DNA of 6,283 nucleotides from Thermoplasmata archaeon (GCA_030038885.1 JASHQY010000102.1:1-6283); one strand, 5' to 3'; positions 1 through 5,692 are shown, counted from the stretch's first letter. Program-made: numbers and translations. Notes: generated from the letters alone by a model not told the origin.

Positions 1-1
1 C

Positions 2-106
2 CTCGTGCGGCACGTGCGGTCCGCGCACGCCCCGGGCCCGGGCGCGGGCGGCGGGGGATCGGGGCCGGGGCGATGGCCGCCGGTCCGGGACGGAAGGTCC
101 GGATGA
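2..106 (+). CDS. C-terminal tail of an upstream gene (partial)
   Basis: A reading frame enters from the left edge and stops at TGA 104-106, one base before the next gene's ATG. The 34 visible residues begin LVRHVRSAHAPG and run through a Gly/Pro-rich low-complexity stretch to end ...DGRSG. Nearly all codons end in G or C, as in the confirmed genes here, and the stop falls where an operon neighbour should end. Nothing in the tail identifies a family. The position directly ahead of a PrgI-like gene suggests another subunit of the same membrane machine, which is inference only. The other two forward frames are also open across this short GC-rich stretch, so the call rests on codon ends and the stop position. 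Confidence 0.5.
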   Translation, partial: LVRHVRSAHAPGPGAGGGGSGPGRWPPVRDGRSG

Positions 107-107
107 G

Positions 108-872
108 ATGGGCGTCCCGGACGAGGGTCCGCCGATCGTCCCGCTGCCGGAGCGGCTCGACCGACGGCTGCGGCTCGGTCCGTTCACGTGCGCCCGGGAC
201 GCGTTGCGGTTCGTCACGTACGCGACCGTGGGGGCGGTCGTCGCCCCGTTCACGAGCCCGTACGTCTGGCTCGCGTTCGTCGGCCTCGGCTTCACGGCCT
301 GCGTCGTCCGGTCGGACGGGCAGTCGCTCGACGAGCGGGCGATCGCGTTCGTCCTCTGGGAGTTCCGGGCTCGGGCGGGGGGCGCGGGGATGACCCGGGA
401 CCGTGCGACCCGCACGGTGCGGTCGGGGTTGCTCGCGGTCGGTCCGGGCCGCTACGCCGCGATCGTCCGGACCGGCGGGACGCCGAGCACGTACCTCCCC
501 CCGGCCGAGCTCGCGCGCCGGTTCGAGCGGTTCCGCGAGGTCCTCCGGTCGACGGACGGCACCTTCGGCTGGCTCGCGACCTGCCGCCCGATGTCGCCCG
601 GGCCGGTGCGCCCGGCCCCGGCACCGCCGGGCGACGCCGACCGGCCCGCGAACGCGGGGTACGCCGAGCTGGTCGAGATGCTCTGCCGGCGCCGCCAGCT
701 GCGCCAGGTCGATCTGTTCCTCGTGACCGAGCGGGTCGGGGCCGAGGGCCTCTCGGACCTCGAGACCCGGGTCCGCTCGCTGACCGAGGGGCTGGCCTCG
801 CTCGGCCTCCACGCGACACGGCTCCGAGACCGGCGCCTGGTCGATGCCGCCCGCCGCTGGGGGTGGGCGTGA
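108..872 (+). CDS. PrgI-like membrane protein fused to a VirB4 N-terminal-like domain
   Basis: The protein has 254 residues. Residues 10-88 have the shape of the PrgI family (VirB3-like inner-membrane component of type IV secretion and conjugation): the lead-in IVPLPERLDRRLRLGPFT, two hydrophobic segments at about 33-48 and 52-67, then a short amphipathic stretch ending LWEFR. Residues about 95-254 form a soluble domain not expected in a plain PrgI of about 100 residues. GRYAAIVRTGG, then a Pro/Ala linker at about 165-180, a helix starting YAELVEML, and a final LASLGLHATRLRDRRLVDAA resemble the first part of the N-terminal domain of VirB4/TraC ATPases. ATG 108 is the only in-frame start inside the window and lies just before the conserved part; GGAAGG at 92-97 is a loosely spaced Shine-Dalgarno. 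Its stop overlaps the next start (GTGA). PrgI assignment is fairly secure; the VirB4-like reading is from remembered family pattern, not alignment. Confidence 0.75.
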   Translation: MGVPDEGPPIVPLPERLDRRLRLGPFTCARDALRFVTYATVGAVVAPFTSPYVWLAFVGLGFTACVVRSDGQSLDERAIAFVLWEFRARAGGAGMTRDRATRTVRSGLLAVGPGRYAAIVRTGGTPSTYLPPAELARRFERFREVLRSTDGTFGWLATCRPMSPGPVRPAPAPPGDADRPANAGYAELVEMLCRRRQLRQVDLFLVTERVGAEGLSDLETRVRSLTEGLASLGLHATRLRDRRLVDAARRWGWA

Positions 873-1261
873 GCCCGACGCGGGCCCCGGCGCGCCCGCC
901 GCCGGGACCGTTCCCGGTCGAGTTCGACACGTTCCGCGTGGCGGTCGGGTTCGCGATCATCGCGGGCGCGCTCGGGGTCGTGCTGCCGTACCTCGACTCC
1001 CTCGCCGGCGCGCTCGCGGCCCTCGCGGCCGCGGGATGGGCCGCTGGGCACGCGCGCGAGCGATCCGCGGGGGGACGCTGGTTCGGTCCGGCGGAGGCGG
1101 TCGGGCTGGGAGCGGTCGCCCTCGGCGCGCTCGCGTTCTTCCTCCTCCCGGGATCCCTCGCGCTCGCCCGCGGGCTCGTGCTCGGGCTCTCGTGGCTGCC
1201 GATGTGGTGGTTCGAACGGCCCGTGCCGCTACGGACCCGACCGATCGAGGAGGCCGGGTGA
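869..1261 (+). CDS. small multi-pass membrane protein in a VirB4-type operon
   Basis: The product is 130 residues long, starting at GTG 869, which overlaps the previous stop in GTGA; GGTG at 862-865 can serve as ribosome binding site. A Pro/Arg-rich cytosolic-looking start (residues 2-17) is followed by hydrophobic segments at about 24-42, 45-62, 77-93 and 96-115, giving three or four transmembrane helices, with a charged stretch HARERSAGGR (61-70) between the second and third. A WLPMWWF motif marks the end of the last helix, and a short hydrophilic tail follows. I do not recognise a family. Coupling on both sides to a PrgI-like protein and a VirB4-like ATPase implies it belongs to the same membrane complex, perhaps as an anchor or channel piece for the motor. 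It is too small and too short in helices for a full VirB6/CedA-type channel. Membrane nature is well supported; role is inferred. Confidence 0.75.
   Translation: MSPTRAPARPPPGPFPVEFDTFRVAVGFAIIAGALGVVLPYLDSLAGALAALAAAGWAAGHARERSAGGRWFGPAEAVGLGAVALGALAFFLLPGSLALARGLVLGLSWLPMWWFERPVPLRTRPIEEAG
1249..1253 (+). promoter_or_regulatory. ribosome binding site fixing the VirB4-like start
   Basis: GGAGG lies four bases before GTG 1258 inside the last codons of the preceding membrane-protein gene. It supports GTG 1258 as the start and coupled translation across the GTGA overlap. An upstream extension of the same frame to 844 has no such site and would run through the membrane-protein gene. Confidence 0.7.
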
Positions 1262-2943
1262 GCGACCCGGGAGCTCCCGGGCCGGGCGAGGAGTCCCCGA
1301 CCTGGCTGCGGATCGGCCGGCGGTACCGCGCGCCGCTCCTCCTCCGCCAGTTCCCGCCCGAGGTCCCGTTCGCGTTCGTCGGCCGCGTGCTGCCGACCAC
1401 CGAGCCGGTCGAGCTCGCGGTCGAGCTCCACCGCCTGCCCGCCGCGCGGGCGCTCGAGATCCTGCACGGCGCGCGGGCGGTCGCGGAGGCGGAGCTCACC
1501 TCCGGCGGGGGGCCGCAGACCTCCGAGCTCGAGGTCGAGCGGGCGACGGCCGAGGAGTTCGGGCGGGCGGTCGCGCGCCGCACCCAGGAGCTCTGGAAGG
1601 CCGGGATCCGGCTGGTCGCGCTCGGACCGTCCCGTCCCCGGGCCGAGGCGGTCCGAACGCGGCTCACCGAGCGCCTTTCGGCGCTCGGGTTCCGCGCGCG
1701 GGTGCCGCGCTACGAGGTCCGGTCGACGCTCGGCCCCCCGGGACTGTCCGGCGACGATCCCCGTCCGGCCGGGTTCTGGCAGATCCTGCCGACCGATGGG
1801 GTCGCCGCGCTCTACCCGTTCGTCGACGAGACCGTCCTCGAGCCCGGCGGGGTCCTGGTCGGACTCGCGCTCTCGGACGCGAGCCCGGTCTTCCTGAACC
1901 GGTGGGAGCACGCGAGCTTCTCCTGGGGCCTCTTCGGGACGACGGGGGCCGGCAAGACGTTCACCGCCGCGCTCGTGCTCCTGAGGACCCGGTGGATGCG
2001 CCCCCGGTTCGAGGCGACGATCCTCGACCCCCTCGGCGAGTTCTCGGGCTTCGTCCGCGCCCTCGGCGGTTCGGTCATCGAGATCTCCGAGGGGGGCGAG
2101 CGCCGGCTGAACCCGCTCGACCCGGTGACGACCGGCGGGGACCGCCGGGAGAAGGCGGCGCGGGTCACCGCGATGCTGCGGGCCCTCTTCCCGAGCCTCG
2201 AGGACGCGGAGAGCGCCGCGCTCGATACCGCGGTGACCGGCCTCTACGAGCGCGGACCGGCCGTGCCGACGTTCGACGACCTGATCGCGGAGGTGGGCCG
2301 GGGCGTCGGGGCGAGCGGGCGGCTCGGGACCCTGCTCGACGTGTTCCGCACCGGGTCCCTGAAGAGCGTCAACGGCCCGACGACCGTCGTTCCGGGTCCC
2401 GGACCGGTGTCGGTCGACTTTCGGGGGGTGCCGGACGACCACCTCGCGTTCCACCTCTCGTACCTGCTCGACTGGGCGTACGGGCGCCTCAAGGACCGAC
2501 CCGGCGAGAAGCTCCTCCTCCTCGACGAAGCCCACCTCCTCGTCCGGTCGCCCGCGACCGCCGACTTCCTCGACCGGGTCGTGCGCCACGTCCGCCACTT
2601 CGACGCGGGCGTGCTGCTCCTGAGCCAGAGCCCCGAGGACTTCCTCGCGAGCCCGGAGGGCCGGGCGACCCTCCGGAACCTCTCCGCGACCGCGTTCCTC
2701 CGCCTCCCCGAGGTCTCGGACGACGCGCGCGCGTTCTTCGGACTGACCCCGGCGGAGGCCGAGTGGCTGCCGCGGGCCCGCCTCCCGCGCGACGTCGGCT
2801 ACTCGGAATCCCTCTGGCGGATCGACGAGCTCCACCTGCCGCTCGCGATCGTCGCGTCCACGCCGGAGTACGAGTTCCTCCGGGCGACGCTCGTCGGGAC
2901 GCCGCCGGCCCCGACGGATGCGAGTCCAAGGTCGGTTTTATGA
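1258..2943 (+). CDS. VirB4/TraC/HerA-type P-loop ATPase
   Basis: The protein has 561 residues. It is the likely motor of a type IV secretion/conjugation-like or DNA-transfer complex, a membrane-associated hexameric ATPase. Residues about 15-190 look like the second part of a VirB4 N-terminal region (RRYRAPLLLRQFPPEVPFAF start; alternating helices and strands; RLTERLSALGFRARVPRYEV). The ATPase core shows Walker A GTTGAGKT (227-234, Lys233), ILDPLGEF after the first helix, RRLNPLDP (typical of VirB4), Walker B LLLLDEAH (Asp423, Glu424), the glutamine motif LLLSQSPEDF (Gln457) and RNLSATAFLRL (Arg473, candidate arginine finger). All catalytic residues are intact. It is shorter than usual VirB4 proteins (about 600-850 residues) because the first N-terminal subdomain seems missing; a matching piece sits in the gene at 108-872. 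HerA is the main alternative, but the LNPLDP motif, the PrgI neighbour and the N-terminal region favour VirB4. Translation starts at GTG with a strong Shine-Dalgarno. Confidence 0.85.
   Translation: MSDPGAPGPGEESPTWLRIGRRYRAPLLLRQFPPEVPFAFVGRVLPTTEPVELAVELHRLPAARALEILHGARAVAEAELTSGGGPQTSELEVERATAEEFGRAVARRTQELWKAGIRLVALGPSRPRAEAVRTRLTERLSALGFRARVPRYEVRSTLGPPGLSGDDPRPAGFWQILPTDGVAALYPFVDETVLEPGGVLVGLALSDASPVFLNRWEHASFSWGLFGTTGAGKTFTAALVLLRTRWMRPRFEATILDPLGEFSGFVRALGGSVIEISEGGERRLNPLDPVTTGGDRREKAARVTAMLRALFPSLEDAESAALDTAVTGLYERGPAVPTFDDLIAEVGRGVGASGRLGTLLDVFRTGSLKSVNGPTTVVPGPGPVSVDFRGVPDDHLAFHLSYLLDWAYGRLKDRPGEKLLLLDEAHLLVRSPATADFLDRVVRHVRHFDAGVLLLSQSPEDFLASPEGRATLRNLSATAFLRLPEVSDDARAFFGLTPAEAEWLPRARLPRDVGYSESLWRIDELHLPLAIVASTPEYEFLRATLVGTPPAPTDASPRSVL
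2935..2942 (+). promoter_or_regulatory. candidate TATA box inside the end of the ATPase gene
   Basis: TTTTAT (2936-2941) is one of only two runs of six or more A/T bases in the window. It overlaps the ATPase stop codon. A GTG in the frame of the next gene lies at 2966, about 26 bases from the box centre, the spacing expected for a leaderless archaeal transcript. No clear BRE is visible in front. It may be chance, since the A/T run includes the stop codon. Confidence 0.4.
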
Positions 2944-2965
2944 AGGGCCGGACCGACGACCGGAC

Positions 2966-3481
2966 GTGGTCGCGGAAGCGACGGCCCAGGGCCCTCCGCG
3001 CCGCCGAGCGAGCTGGAACCTGCGCTCGATCGTCGAGGAGGTGGCCGGCCGCCCGATCTCGGAGCTCCAGGACCCGAGCCGGCCGGTCCACCCCTACCTC
3101 GAACGGAAGGTCGTCTCCCTGCCGCCGGGCGAGCGGCCCCCCTGGGCCTCCCCGCCGCGGCGGGTCCCGGCGGAGGCCGCTCCGTACGACCCGGTCGGGC
3201 ACGTCTACCCGCCGCTGATCGGGCCGGTCGGCCGCGCGTACCACGGGAGCGAGCACGAGCACCACCAGGAGACGCTCGACCGCCACCGGCCGGACACGGA
3301 AGCGAGCCCCGGCAACCCCGTCCGGCCGCCCGGACCGACCCACCGGCCCGAGCGGCTCTACCTCCACTACCTCCTGCTCCACCTCGACCGGCTCAGCCCG
3401 TCCGCGCTCCAGTACCTGAAGCAGGCCGTCGACGACGAGGTCGCGCACCGCGCCCGGCCACCGCTGCCCCCGTCGGAGTGA
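2966..3481 (+). CDS. protein of unknown function downstream of the VirB4-like ATPase
   Basis: From GTG 2966 the product has 171 residues; ATG 2918 in the same frame would give 187 and overlap the ATPase gene by 26 bases. I prefer 2966 because a TATA-like run lies about 26 bases before it and neither start has a Shine-Dalgarno, but this is open. I recognise no family. Visible parts are a helix-prone start SWNLRSIVEEVAGRPISEL (16-34), a PVHPYLERKVVSLPPGERPP stretch (40-59), a long Pro/Gly/Arg-rich middle with a histidine cluster GSEHEHHQETLDRH, and a C-terminal pair of amphipathic helices around LYLHYLLLHLDRLSP and LQYLKQAVDDEVAHR. There is no signal peptide or membrane segment, so it is probably cytosolic. 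Codon ends are G/C-rich as in the neighbours. Same-strand position suggests a link with the VirB4 operon. Its 3' end overlaps the convergent methyltransferase by 89 bases. Confidence 0.65.
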   Translation: MVAEATAQGPPRRRASWNLRSIVEEVAGRPISELQDPSRPVHPYLERKVVSLPPGERPPWASPPRRVPAEAAPYDPVGHVYPPLIGPVGRAYHGSEHEHHQETLDRHRPDTEASPGNPVRPPGPTHRPERLYLHYLLLHLDRLSPSALQYLKQAVDDEVAHRARPPLPPSE

Positions 3482-4280
3482 CCTCGGGGCCCTCCGCGCC
3501 GAACCCCCGCGCGACGAGCGCGCGGTACGCCGCCGGGTCCCACTCGACCCCGATCGCCGCGCGCCCGCTCCGCACGGCCGCCGCGATCGTCGTGCCGGTC
3601 CCCGCGAACGGGTCGAGGACGGTCTCCCCGACCAGGGAGAACATCCGGATCAGCCGGTCGGGGATCGCGAGCGGGAACGCCGCGCGGCGGCCGCTCGCGC
3701 TCGCCTGCGGCACGCCGCGGACGTCGGACCAGATCTGGCTGAACCAGCGGTCGCGCTCCGCGCGGGAGTACTGGCTCGCGGCCCGCGCGGGGTCGTGGGG
3801 CGGGAGCCGTCGGATCCGCCCCTTGCGGAACAGTAGGACGTACTCGCAGTCGAGCGTGACGTACGCGTTGGGAGGGACGAACCCGGACCCGAGGAACGCG
3901 TTCGGCTTGTTGGTCGGCTTCTTCCAGAGCACGTACGGCAGCGCACGGAACCCGACCCGTTCCGCCGCGACGAGGGTGTGGGCGTGGTTCGGCCAGAGGC
4001 GGAACTCCCCGTCGACCGTCCGCAGGGCGTCCCCGATGTTCACCGCGAGAATCCCGCCGGGCACGAGCACCCGGTGGCATGCGGACCACGCCGATGCGAG
4101 CACGCCGAGCATCCCGGGGTAGTCGACCGCACCGAGCCGCCGGAACAGTTCGTCCCACTGGGGGATCATCGGGTAGGGCGGCGACGTGACGACGAGGTGC
4201 ACGGACGCGCTCGCGACCCCGTCGAGGCGGCGCGCGTCGCCGTGGAGCAGCCGGACGGCGGGGACGCTCCGCGGCGGCAC
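3393..4280 (-). CDS. SPPY-type DNA methyltransferase, probable N4-cytosine, CTAG-methylase-like
   Basis: This enzyme transfers a methyl group from S-adenosylmethionine to a DNA base. Numbering from GTG 4280 (295 residues), the catalytic motif TSPPY is at 32-36, preceded by LLHGDARRL, and the SAM-binding motif LDPFAGTGTT lies near the C-terminus (222-231), followed by AIGVEWD. This order (catalytic motif first) is the beta arrangement, and SPPY points to cytosine N4. PYPMIPQWDELF (36-47) and KKPTNKPNAFLGSGFVPPNA (120-139) recall the archaeal CTAG methylases Zim and M.MthZI, so that specificity is likely but unproven. An alternative GTG at 4292 adds four residues, but it lies only about 16 bases from the A/T box, too close for a transcript to include it. 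The last 28 residues are Arg/Gly/Pro-rich, lie inside the convergent gene and are probably dispensable. No restriction nuclease is visible, so it appears solitary. Confidence 0.88.
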   Translation of the reverse strand: MPPRSVPAVRLLHGDARRLDGVASASVHLVVTSPPYPMIPQWDELFRRLGAVDYPGMLGVLASAWSACHRVLVPGGILAVNIGDALRTVDGEFRLWPNHAHTLVAAERVGFRALPYVLWKKPTNKPNAFLGSGFVPPNAYVTLDCEYVLLFRKGRIRRLPPHDPARAASQYSRAERDRWFSQIWSDVRGVPQASASGRRAAFPLAIPDRLIRMFSLVGETVLDPFAGTGTTIAAAVRSGRAAIGVEWDPAAYRALVARGFGAEGPEVTPTGAAVAGRGARPRRRRPASGTGARTG

Positions 4281-4304
4281 GGCCCCCGGCACGCGGCGGC
4301 GCGG

Positions 4305-4311
4305 TTATTAT
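4305..4311. promoter_or_regulatory. shared TATA-like box of a divergent promoter
   Basis: TTATTAT is the longest A/T run in the window and sits in a very GC-rich gap. Its centre (4308) is 26 bases before ATG 4334 on the + strand and 28 bases before GTG 4280 on the - strand. Neither start has a Shine-Dalgarno, so both genes could be leaderless and be driven in opposite directions from one box. Clear BRE purine elements are not visible on either side. The + strand use is the more secure. Confidence 0.6.
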
Positions 4312-4333
4312 GGGCTGCCTGCTCCCACGGGGC

Positions 4334-5638
4334 ATGCGGCTGGACCGCCCGGTCCTGCAGGTCGCCTTGGATTTCGAGAACCTCTCGCGCGCCCTTCCGG
4401 CCGCGCGCGAGGCGGTCGAGGGCGGGGCCGACTGGGTCGAGGCCGGGACCCCGCTCATCAAGAGCGAGGGGCTCGACGCGGTCCGCGAGCTCAAGAAGGC
4501 GTTCCCCGCGCAGCGGATCGTCGCCGACATGAAGGTGATGGACACCGGCGCGTTCGAGGTCGAGATCGCGGCGAAGGCCGGGGCGGACCTCGTGACGATC
4601 CTCGGCGCGGCGGACGACGACACGATCGCCGACGGCGTCCGCGGGGGCGAGCTCTACGGGGCCGAGATCGTCGTCGACCTCCTGGGCGTCGCGGACCCCC
4701 TCGCCCGCGCGAAGCGGGCCGCCGAGCTCGGGGCGGCGGCCGTCTGCTGGCACGTCGGCATCGACATGCAGATGCAGGCGAAGACCCCGTTCGCGGTCCT
4801 CGCCGAGCTCGCGCGGGCGTCCCCGATCCCGGTCGCGGTCGCCGGCGGGCTCAATTCGGAGACGATCGCGGGCGCCGTGCGCGCGGGCGCCCAGATCCTG
4901 ATCGTCGGCGGTGCGATCACGAAGAGCCCGCACATCGCCGACGCGACCCGGCAGATCCGGACCGCGATGACGACGCGGCAGGAGGTCCCCTCCGAGCACT
5001 TCCGCCGCTACAGCGGCGACGAGATCCGCGCCGCGTTCCTCAAGGTCTCGGCCCCGAACGTGACCGACGCCCTCCAGCGGAAGGGGGCGATGCACGGGAT
5101 CGTGCCGCACCTCGTGGACCGGACCGTCAAGATGGTCGGACCCGCGGTCACGGTCGTGACGCGGGACGGCGACTGGGCGAAGCCGGTCGAGGCGATCGAC
5201 CACGCGGGCCCCGGCGACGTGATCGTGATCGACGCGGGCGGGGGCGTCACCGGCATGTGGGGCGAGCTCGCGAGCCGGAGCGCACGCGGCCGCGGGATCG
5301 CGGGGGTCGTGATCGACGGGGCCGCCCGCGACCTCGACGGGGTCCTCGAGGTCGGGTTCCCGCTGTTCAGCCGGAACGTGAGCCCCGACGCGGGCGAGCC
5401 GAAGGGGCTCGGCGAGATCGGGGTCGAGGTCGTGGTCGGCGGCCAGCGCGTGCGACCCGGCGACTGGATCATCGGCGACCTCTCGGGGGTCGTGGTCGTG
5501 CCGCGCGAGCGGGCCCAGGAGATCGCGAACCGGTCGCTCGACGTCCTCGAGCACGAGAACCGGGTCCGCGAGGAGATCGAGCGCGGCTCGACGCTCGGCT
5601 CGGTGCAGAAGCTCGAGCGCTGGGAGCGGGTCGGGTAG
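4334..5638 (+). CDS. bifunctional 3-hexulose-6-phosphate synthase / RraA-family protein
   Basis: The protein has 434 residues in two domains. Residues 1-215 are an HPS (OMP-decarboxylase-superfamily barrel): VALDFENL (Asp13), WVEAGTPLIKSEG (34-46), the DxKxxD motif ADMKVMDTG (Asp65, Lys67, Asp70), CWHVGIDMQ (138-146) and the phosphate-binding VAGGLN (169-174) and IVGGAIT (190-196). Residues about 222-434 are RraA-like, with VIDAGGGVTGMWGELAS (298-314) and VIDGAARD (326-333, Arg332-Asp333). HPS interconverts ribulose 5-phosphate plus formaldehyde with hexulose 6-phosphate; archaea lacking the oxidative pentose phosphate route can use it in reverse to supply ribulose 5-phosphate. RraA relatives include HMG/oxaloacetate aldolases, and the retained Arg-Asp pair suggests an enzyme rather than an RNase E inhibitor. 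The isomerase partner (PHI) is not in the window. ATG 4334 is chosen over in-frame ATG 4310 because 4310 overlaps the TATA box. The neighbours look functionally unrelated. Confidence 0.93.
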   Translation: MRLDRPVLQVALDFENLSRALPAAREAVEGGADWVEAGTPLIKSEGLDAVRELKKAFPAQRIVADMKVMDTGAFEVEIAAKAGADLVTILGAADDDTIADGVRGGELYGAEIVVDLLGVADPLARAKRAAELGAAAVCWHVGIDMQMQAKTPFAVLAELARASPIPVAVAGGLNSETIAGAVRAGAQILIVGGAITKSPHIADATRQIRTAMTTRQEVPSEHFRRYSGDEIRAAFLKVSAPNVTDALQRKGAMHGIVPHLVDRTVKMVGPAVTVVTRDGDWAKPVEAIDHAGPGDVIVIDAGGGVTGMWGELASRSARGRGIAGVVIDGAARDLDGVLEVGFPLFSRNVSPDAGEPKGLGEIGVEVVVGGQRVRPGDWIIGDLSGVVVVPRERAQEIANRSLDVLEHENRVREEIERGSTLGSVQKLERWERVG

Positions 5639-5651
5639 CCTCGGGCCACCG

Positions 5652-5658
5652 TTGTATA
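5652..5658 (+). promoter_or_regulatory. TATA-like box before the last gene
   Basis: TTGTATA lies in the 54-base gap after the HPS-RraA stop. Its centre is about 37 bases before ATG 5693, so a transcript starting about 25 bases downstream would carry a leader of roughly 10-12 bases, just enough for the GGAGG at 5684-5688. This suggests the last gene has its own promoter rather than reading through from HPS-RraA. Confidence 0.5.
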
Positions 5659-5667
5659 GGCGCGACG

Positions 5668-5687
5668 CTCCGCGCCCGCGCGCGGAG
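5668..5687. repeat. perfect 8-bp inverted repeat over the Shine-Dalgarno
   Basis: CTCCGCGC (5668-5675) and GCGCGGAG (5680-5687) are exact reverse complements separated by four bases. As RNA in a long read-through transcript this makes a very stable hairpin that buries the ribosome binding site of the next gene. As DNA it is a 20-base dyad over the predicted transcription start, where a repressor could bind. No T-run follows, so an intrinsic terminator is unlikely. High GC makes chance dyads commoner than usual. Confidence 0.5.
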
Positions 5688-5688
5688 G
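5684..5688 (+). promoter_or_regulatory. ribosome binding site of the last gene
   Basis: GGAGG ends four bases before ATG 5693 and decides this start. Most of it is contained in the right arm of the inverted repeat just upstream, so it would be unavailable if that arm paired in RNA. Confidence 0.65.
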
Positions 5689-5692
5689 GAGC

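Noticed and set aside
31..42. Twelve-base palindrome CCCGGGCCCGGG near the left edge
   Set aside because: It lies in codons of a Gly/Pro-rich protein tail; such palindromes arise easily from this composition and nothing else supports a site.
73..393. Forward open frame starting ATG 73
   Set aside because: The product is almost only Arg, Ser and Gly and runs through the PrgI-like gene in another frame.
188..868. Upstream extension of the small membrane-protein frame to 188
   Set aside because: It is Arg/Pro-rich out-of-frame text over the PrgI-like gene; the GTGA overlap and GGTG at 862-865 mark GTG 869 as the start.
292..2835. Minus-strand open frame of 847 codons opposite the PrgI and VirB4-like genes
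   Set aside because: It is antisense to genes with clear motifs and is made of Arg/Pro/Gly/Glu-rich text without hydrophobic core pattern; long antisense frames are expected at this GC content.
1902..3218. Forward frame including ATG 2940, which makes an ATGA overlap with the ATPase stop
   Set aside because: The ATGA overlap is tempting, but the product after 2940 is Arg/Ser/Thr-rich shadow text, while the other frame gives a plausible protein up to 3481.
3478..4122. Plus-strand frame opposite the methyltransferase
   Set aside because: It is antisense to a gene with TSPPY and DPFAGTGTT motifs in the right order; no domain is visible in it.
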